Shown in pieces: positions 33,577-37,488 of a stretch of DNA of 37,488 nt. Numbering within the stretch: position 1 is the stretch's first letter; every line of letters starts with the position of its first letter. The stretch is taken from positions 1 to 37,488 of the forward strand of contig CANRIW010000019.1 of assembly GCA_947630785.1 (NCBI GenBank). Reading direction: 5' to 3'. The notes under the pieces were generated by a model. It did no database searches and was not told the DNA's origin. It saw nothing but the letters and a program-made list of their open reading frames with translations. Source of the stretch: an uncultured Oscillospiraceae bacterium. GTDB lineage: Bacteria > Bacillota > Clostridia > Oscillospirales > Oscillospiraceae. A program made the translations under genes and the position numbers.

Positions 33577-33617
33577 GCGGCCCAAGATTTGGGGTGCTGA
33601 AACAAAGAATAGCGATC

Positions 33618-34427
33618 TTATAGCTCAGTCAGAGATGACTGCCCGGCGGCCCGCTCCACGATAGCCCGCAGATCTTCCGGCAACCGCACCAGACACTCCG
33701 TCCGCAGATCCTCCGGCACACCGTAGAACCCCTCGGCGATGCTGCCGGCGATAGCGGTGAGCGTGTCGCAGTCGCCGCCCAGAGAGACGGCGGTACGGAT
33801 CACATCCTCAAAGCTGTTCCCCTCCAGGAAAGCGGTGATGGCCTCGGGGACCGTCTCCTGGCAGCTCTCCACATGGCGGTAGGTGGGGCGGATCTCGTTG
33901 CAGGTGCGGCTGAGATCGTAGTGGAACGTGTCCTCGATGCAGGACTTGATCTCCGCCTTGCTGTGCCCTGTGCGGGCCAGGAAGATGGACGCCGCCGTGG
34001 CCTGCGCGCCCTTGATGCCCTCCGGATGATTGTGGGTGACCTCGGCGGACAGCTTTGCCGCCCGAAGGACGCCCTCCAGATCGTCGAACAGCCACCCGGC
34101 GGAGGACACCCGCATGGCGGAGCCGTTGCCCCAACTGTTATAGGGCTGGGGATCGTGAGCTCTCAGCCACCAACGGAACTGCCCGCCGTATCCCGCATTG
34201 GGGTAGCGGCGGCCCAACTCCCGCATGGAGCGGATGATGGACTGGCGGACAGTCTCATCATCCGCATTTTTGCCGGCATCCAGGATACCCTGGGCCACGG
34301 CCAGAGTCATCACCGTGTCGTCGGTGAAGGTGGAGCGCTCGGAGAACAGGGGGAAGTCCTTGGACTTGTTTCCCTGGTCGAACTCATAGGGACTGCCGAT
34401 GATGTCCCCCAAAATCGCGCCGATCAT
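33618..34427 (-). CDS. ADP-ribosylglycohydrolase family protein (DraG/ARH-like)
   Basis: 269 aa. The family removes ADP-ribose from proteins or related substrates using two metal ions. Typical blocks are GAILGDIIGSPYEF at the start, SERSTFTDDTVMTLAVA (metal-binding T-D-D), the WGNGSAMRVS segment, HNHPEGIKGAQATAASIFLA, and GGDCDTLTAIAGSIAEGFYG (second metal site). All expected acidic ligands are visible. The start overlaps the VWA gene stop by 4 bp (ATGA), so the two are translationally coupled and probably act together. No ADP-ribosyltransferase is visible nearby. Confidence 0.94.
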   Translation of the reverse strand: MIGAILGDIIGSPYEFDQGNKSKDFPLFSERSTFTDDTVMTLAVAQGILDAGKNADDETVRQSIIRSMRELGRRYPNAGYGGQFRWWLRAHDPQPYNSWGNGSAMRVSSAGWLFDDLEGVLRAAKLSAEVTHNHPEGIKGAQATAASIFLARTGHSKAEIKSCIEDTFHYDLSRTCNEIRPTYRHVESCQETVPEAITAFLEGNSFEDVIRTAVSLGGDCDTLTAIAGSIAEGFYGVPEDLRTECLVRLPEDLRAIVERAAGQSSLTEL

Positions 34428-35068
34428 TTCTTCTTGCCTCCCCGCTTCTGATAGTCCTCTTCAATGCGCTCTTTCCAGTTGGCGGCCAGCGGAGCGGCTC
34501 TGCGGAAGCAGGACACCGTCTCGCTGATGACTTCATAGTTCAGGGCGGTGCCGACGTGGTCGGAATGGAAGCGCACCGCCCGGTCCGCACTGATGCCGAA
34601 GCGGGCGGCCTCCTTGGCCGCGTCGATGTTGGCGCCCAGGAACAGGAACTCCCAGCCGTACTTCTCCTTCTGCCGTTCGATCATGGCCTTGACGCGGGCG
34701 TAGTCGTACTCCCGGCTGGCGTTCTCCAGCCCGTCGGTGGTGATGACGAACAGGGTGCGCTCGGGGCGGTCCTCCGGCCGCGCGTACTTGTGGACGTTGC
34801 CGATGTGGTGGATGGCGCCGCCCACCGCGTCCAGCAGAGCGGTACAGCCCCGGACGTAGTATTCCTTGTCCGTCAGGGCGGGGACCTGTTCCAGCGGGAT
34901 GCGGTCGTGGATGACCTCGCACCGATCATCGAAGAGAACGGTGGACACCAGGCACTTGTCGGACTCCTTCTTCTGCTTTTCCAGCATGGAGTTGAAGCCG
35001 CCGATGGTGTCGCTCTCCAGCCCGCCCATGGAGCCGCTGCGGTCCAAAATGAATACCAGTTCTGTCAT
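34424..35068 (-). CDS. VWA-domain protein (TerY-like)
   Basis: 214 aa, one cytoplasmic von Willebrand A domain. The MIDAS metal site starts FILDRSGSMGG (residues 5-15), with the conserved Thr near CTALLDAVGG and the Asp in ITTDGLEN. Such soluble VWA proteins occur in tellurite/stress (Ter) loci and in chaperone-like pairs. AAAGGAGG lies 7 nt before the ATG at 35068, which decides this start; a longer frame would run through the leader hairpin. It is first in a two-gene unit with the ADP-ribosylglycohydrolase. Confidence 0.92.
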   Translation of the reverse strand: MTELVFILDRSGSMGGLESDTIGGFNSMLEKQKKESDKCLVSTVLFDDRCEVIHDRIPLEQVPALTDKEYYVRGCTALLDAVGGAIHHIGNVHKYARPEDRPERTLFVITTDGLENASREYDYARVKAMIERQKEKYGWEFLFLGANIDAAKEAARFGISADRAVRFHSDHVGTALNYEVISETVSCFRRAAPLAANWKERIEEDYQKRGGKKK

Positions 35069-35074
35069 TGGAAT

Positions 35075-35143
35075 GACCTCCTTTGTTTGTTGTGGCCTGA
35101 GCATAACAAAAGCAAAGGAGGTCGTGGTCGCCTGTGGGGCGAC
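35075..35143 (-). promoter_or_regulatory. Leader hairpins able to mask the VWA ribosome site
   Basis: On the minus strand GACCTCCTTTG (35123-35113) is perfectly complementary to CAAAGGAGGTC (35085-35075), which contains the ribosome site. An inner TTTGTT/AACAAA pair extends the stem. Just upstream lies a second hairpin GTCGCC-CCACA-GGCGAC (35143-35127). If transcription starts beyond them, translation would be off unless the stem opens. Confidence 0.6.
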
Positions 35144-35222
35144 ATTTTTATTTCTTGGCAAGCTGTATTAACTTAGCTCTCAAACGCCGTATAGCGTTCC
35201 ACAAACTCATCTAACCTCGGCG

Positions 35223-35891
35223 TTATTTCCACTGGAAATTTTGCTTTCCCGCGCCGATCTCAAAGTGGCATTTTACGATGCCGAGGTCGATCTTCAGGCA
35301 TACGCCCACCAAACCGGCCTTGACTGAGACGGTATTGCTGCCGCTCAGTTCAAACTTGAATTTCTGCTGATTGGTGGCGGTCGGGGCTAAAAGAGCCGCC
35401 TCTATGCCTTTCTTGAACCACTCCGGCGAATTGCTGGTGAGGTTGCTCACCTCGGAGGATGTCTTGCTCTTTCGTGAGTTGCCCTGTGTTTTGCCGTAAC
35501 CAAGGGATATGATGATCGCTTCCTTTTCATCAGGCGCAACCTCAGCCTTGCTCTTGCCGTGGGTGAGTGCGACCCAGCAGGTGTTCAGACCCAGTTCCTG
35601 CGCCTTCAGCACAAGCTGTTCTCCAAAGTAGCCGCACCGTTCCTCCAGATCTGGCGATTTCTTTCCAACCATGGCGATGTAATTGTCCGCATTCTCGAAC
35701 TTCCCATAATGCGCCATACGGGTATTGAAGCACTCCGGCTCGTCATAAAGGATCTGGATATGCAGATCTCCTTTGCTGTTCAGTTCAGACGCAAAAGCGT
35801 CGAGCTGTTCCCGGATGTCCGCCGGGATCTTCTTGTCTTGATACTGCCGCACACTGTGACGCTGTCTGATAAGTTCCATTTTGTCTGTCAT
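35223..35891 (-). CDS. Nitroreductase-family FMN oxidoreductase
   Basis: 222 aa. The start MELIRQRHSVRQYQDKKIP is the family's FMN-phosphate contact (R-x-R-S-x-R-x-F/Y). Later blocks are GYFGEQLVLKAQELGLNTCWVAL and IIISLGYGKTQGNSRK, then APTATNQQKFKFEL, the C-terminal FMN strand. Members reduce nitro compounds, quinones or flavins with NAD(P)H. AAGGAGG lies about 10 nt upstream of the ATG. It is compositionally less GC-rich than genes left of 33 kb. The physiological substrate is unknown. Confidence 0.93.
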   Translation of the reverse strand: MTDKMELIRQRHSVRQYQDKKIPADIREQLDAFASELNSKGDLHIQILYDEPECFNTRMAHYGKFENADNYIAMVGKKSPDLEERCGYFGEQLVLKAQELGLNTCWVALTHGKSKAEVAPDEKEAIIISLGYGKTQGNSRKSKTSSEVSNLTSNSPEWFKKGIEAALLAPTATNQQKFKFELSGSNTVSVKAGLVGVCLKIDLGIVKCHFEIGAGKQNFQWK

Positions 35892-36017
35892 TTTAATCAG
35901 TCCTCCTTGCGGTCACCTGAATGGTTTCACTCAAATTTCCAATCAAATCTGCCCCTCGATGGCTTCACCGAGAACAACAGCCCCGGATACGCAGAAGCGG
36001 GCCCATACGTGCCTGTC

Positions 36018-36803
36018 TCACTTTGAAACTGCGTTCACTCGCTCACCGTTCCATTCCTCGATCCGCTCTGTAAAGGACACTTTCTCACGCCGCTTAAACT
36101 GCTCGGTGAATCTGCTGGAATAGGCGATATAAATGCAGAACACATACGGCATTCCCAGATTTGTTTCAAGGAGCGAATTCATCACAAGGGGCAGCATCTT
36201 GGCGCCGACGCTCTCAAATCCTGCGCTGCGGATCCCGCCGAGCAGCAGCCCGGCCTCCCAGCCGAACTGGACTAGGATCCCGATTGCCAAAAGCCACAGG
36301 ATATGGATCCTTCTCCTTTCGTTTTTCTGGTAGAGGTTATATACGATCAGCCCCAGGTATCCCACGAAAAGGATCAGCGCCATATAGCCGTGGTAGGAGC
36401 CTGTCGTGCGCTGTATAATGATCGGCTCGGCGTCGCCCGCAAAAGTCTGTGTGATGAGAGGGCAGCAGAACCACCAGGTCAAGATCAAAAGCGACCACTC
36501 AAACAAACGCCGATCCTTGGATATCCACAGCCAGATCCATGTAAAATTCGTGAAACCGTAGCTCATGGACATCCATAACAGCACCCAAAACAGGCTGTGC
36601 CCCTCGGAGATCGTCCGGGTATTCAGCAGCAGGTGAAAGATGCCGTAATCGACCAGCATATAGACGATCCCCATGATGAAGCCGACGAGGACCGTCATAT
36701 ACTTCTTTTTCCACAGTAAAAGCGCCAAGAACACGAGCAAAAAGGCGATGTCCAACCATATGTACAGGGGCGCAAATTGTCTTCTCGCGATGATTTCAGC
36801 CAT
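36018..36803 (-). CDS. Polytopic membrane protein of unknown function
   Basis: 261 aa with about seven hydrophobic segments, including LYIWLDIAFLLVFLALLLW (13-31), VGFIMGIVYMLVDYGIF, LFWVLLWMSMSYGFTNF and ILWLLAIGILVQFGWEAGLLLGG. It is rich in Trp and aromatic residues. A charged C-terminal tail (QFKRREKVSFTERIEEW) should be cytoplasmic. No family was recognised. GGAGAAAT lies 7 nt before the ATG. It sits 126 bp upstream of the nitroreductase gene on the same strand. Confidence 0.85.
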   Translation of the reverse strand: MAEIIARRQFAPLYIWLDIAFLLVFLALLLWKKKYMTVLVGFIMGIVYMLVDYGIFHLLLNTRTISEGHSLFWVLLWMSMSYGFTNFTWIWLWISKDRRLFEWSLLILTWWFCCPLITQTFAGDAEPIIIQRTTGSYHGYMALILFVGYLGLIVYNLYQKNERRRIHILWLLAIGILVQFGWEAGLLLGGIRSAGFESVGAKMLPLVMNSLLETNLGMPYVFCIYIAYSSRFTEQFKRREKVSFTERIEEWNGERVNAVSK

Positions 36804-36846
36804 CTCTATTTCTCCAATTCTCCCTGGTAGTTCATGATGCCGCAGA

Positions 36847-36875
36847 ATTATATCCTCTCTCTTATCGGTTCTACA
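36847..36875 (-). promoter_or_regulatory. Possible promoter of the polytopic membrane protein gene
   Basis: On the minus strand TATAAT (36852-36847) with TGTAGA 17 bp upstream. The -10 is perfect but the -35 matches only half the consensus. Confidence 0.45.
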
Positions 36876-36910
36876 GACGGGAACTAAATTGGTAATTCAC
36901 TTGTCGCGCA

Positions 36911-37408
36911 CTATGCGTCAGCATTCCCAAGTTCAAACATTTTCTTCGGAATATGGCAATATCCTCCGGGATTCTTGTCAAGATACTTCTGGTGGTATTC
37001 CTCGGCGGAAAAGAAGTTCTTGAGCGGCATGACTTCCACGGCCAGCGGCTGTCCTGCCTTTGCCTGCTCTCGGTTATACACAGCCCGAATCTCCTCAAGC
37101 TGACTCTCATCTGTGTAGTAGATGCCTGTGCGGTATTGTACACCGGTGTCATTGCCCTGTCGGTTGACGGACACCGGGTCGATCACCATGAAATAAAAGT
37201 CCAATAAGCGGGTCAACGTGATTTTTTTCTCGTCATAGCCCACACGGACAGTCTCTGCATGGCCGCTGGAATTGCAGACGTCCCGGTAGCTTGGGGCACT
37301 ATCCGGTCCGTTGGCATAGCCAACTTCGGTGAGCATGACGCCGTCAAACTGGTCAAAGTACTTCTGGACGCCCCAGAAGCATCCGCCTGCCAGATAAATT
37401 TCCTTCAT
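36911..37408 (-). CDS. msrA: Peptide methionine (S)-S-oxide reductase MsrA
   Basis: 165 aa. It reduces methionine-S-sulfoxide in proteins, a repair enzyme for oxidative damage. The catalytic GGCFWG motif (residues 8-13), GYANG, the HAETVRVGYD block, DPVSVNRQGNDTGVQYRTGIYY and the C-terminal YHQKYLDKNPGGYCHI with a recycling Cys are all present. There is no MsrB domain fused. TAGGAGGC lies about 9 nt before the ATG. Its spacing from the next gene (about 107 bp) suggests it may be separately transcribed. Confidence 0.97.
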   Translation of the reverse strand: MKEIYLAGGCFWGVQKYFDQFDGVMLTEVGYANGPDSAPSYRDVCNSSGHAETVRVGYDEKKITLTRLLDFYFMVIDPVSVNRQGNDTGVQYRTGIYYTDESQLEEIRAVYNREQAKAGQPLAVEVMPLKNFFSAEEYHQKYLDKNPGGYCHIPKKMFELGNADA

Positions 37409-37445
37409 ATTTTTTGCCTCCTACAATAAAGATTACGGTGAAAGG

Positions 37446-37469
37446 CACGGCAGCCAGCCGTGTCTTTTT
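37446..37469 (+). terminator. Weak hairpin with T run near the right edge
   Basis: CACGGC-AGCCA-GCCGTG followed by TCTTTTT on the plus strand. No plus-strand gene is seen before it, so its function is unclear. Confidence 0.3.
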
Positions 37470-37488
37470 CCAACTCAAAGCCGAAGCT

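Larger units (their letters stand above)
33086..33617. other. Intergenic region holding inverted repeats and a tRNA fragment
   Basis: More than 500 bp without a clear gene. In order it holds the 19-bp-stem hairpin (33134-33175), a 27-bp inverted repeat (33239-33265), the tRNA 3' fragment (33274-33324), an AT-rich stretch (33325-33400) and a short open frame (33433-33576). This is the composition boundary of the window. Confidence 0.75.

Noticed and set aside
1-37488. CRISPR arrays, transposases, integrases, rRNA and toxin-antitoxin pairs
   Set aside because: No regularly spaced repeats and no proteins with the corresponding motifs were found on either strand; a dedicated HMM scan would be needed to exclude short or decayed examples.

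Overview
The window is dense, GC-rich bacterial chromosome with low-GC-type Firmicutes signals: AGGAGG ribosome sites, TTGACA/TATAAT promoters with 17-bp spacers, BlaI/BlaR1, GdpP, YlmH, YmdB, a DUF896 protein and a parS site of the Bacillus type. High GC together with these families suggests a gut clostridial lineage of the Oscillospiraceae kind (inference; no marker here fixes the genus).

Left part (1-8393): the start of pfkA runs off the left edge on the minus strand. Divergent to it is a MarR regulator followed by a very large fused ABC exporter (1310 aa) whose outer loop is about 875 residues long and contains a Pro/Ser/Glu-rich tether with two copies of a Trp-rich module. A CmpB-type membrane protein, a strong terminator, and a BlaI/BlaR1-type pair with a perfect operator over its promoter follow. 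The BlaR1-like protein has the zinc protease but no penicillin-binding sensor.

Centre (8394-21167): one long colinear housekeeping block, gdpP-rplI-(small membrane zinc ribbon)-dnaB-tilS-hpt-ftsH-lepB-(membrane protein)-metG-tatD. Genes overlap or lie at most about 60 bp apart, and there is one good promoter before gdpP. It joins c-di-AMP breakdown, ribosome, replication, tRNA maturation, purine salvage, protein quality control, secretion and methionyl-tRNA synthesis. In Bacillus these genes lie on the two sides of oriC, so the block is probably near the origin; a perfect parS at 25735 agrees.

Right-centre (21168-33085): cspA with a structured leader; a convergent minus-strand operon (ABC exporter, YlmH, DUF4177, DUF896); a divergent AEC transporter whose promoter shares its -35 with that operon; an AI-2E-type permease preceded by parS; an HtrA protease; a 38-aa gene; YmdB; a DEAD-box helicase; a membrane glycosyltransferase; and a protein with 11-residue repeats.

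Right end (33086-37488): composition becomes visibly less GC-rich. A 51-bp copy of the 3' half of a tRNA(Ala-like) gene lies at 33274-33324 beside two long perfect inverted repeats, oriented as expected for the attR end of an element extending to the right. Beyond it, all on the minus strand, are an ADP-ribosylglycohydrolase overlapping a VWA-domain protein (with a leader able to mask its ribosome site), a nitroreductase, a multi-membrane-segment protein and msrA. No CRISPR array, rRNA, intact tRNA, transposase or integrase was seen.
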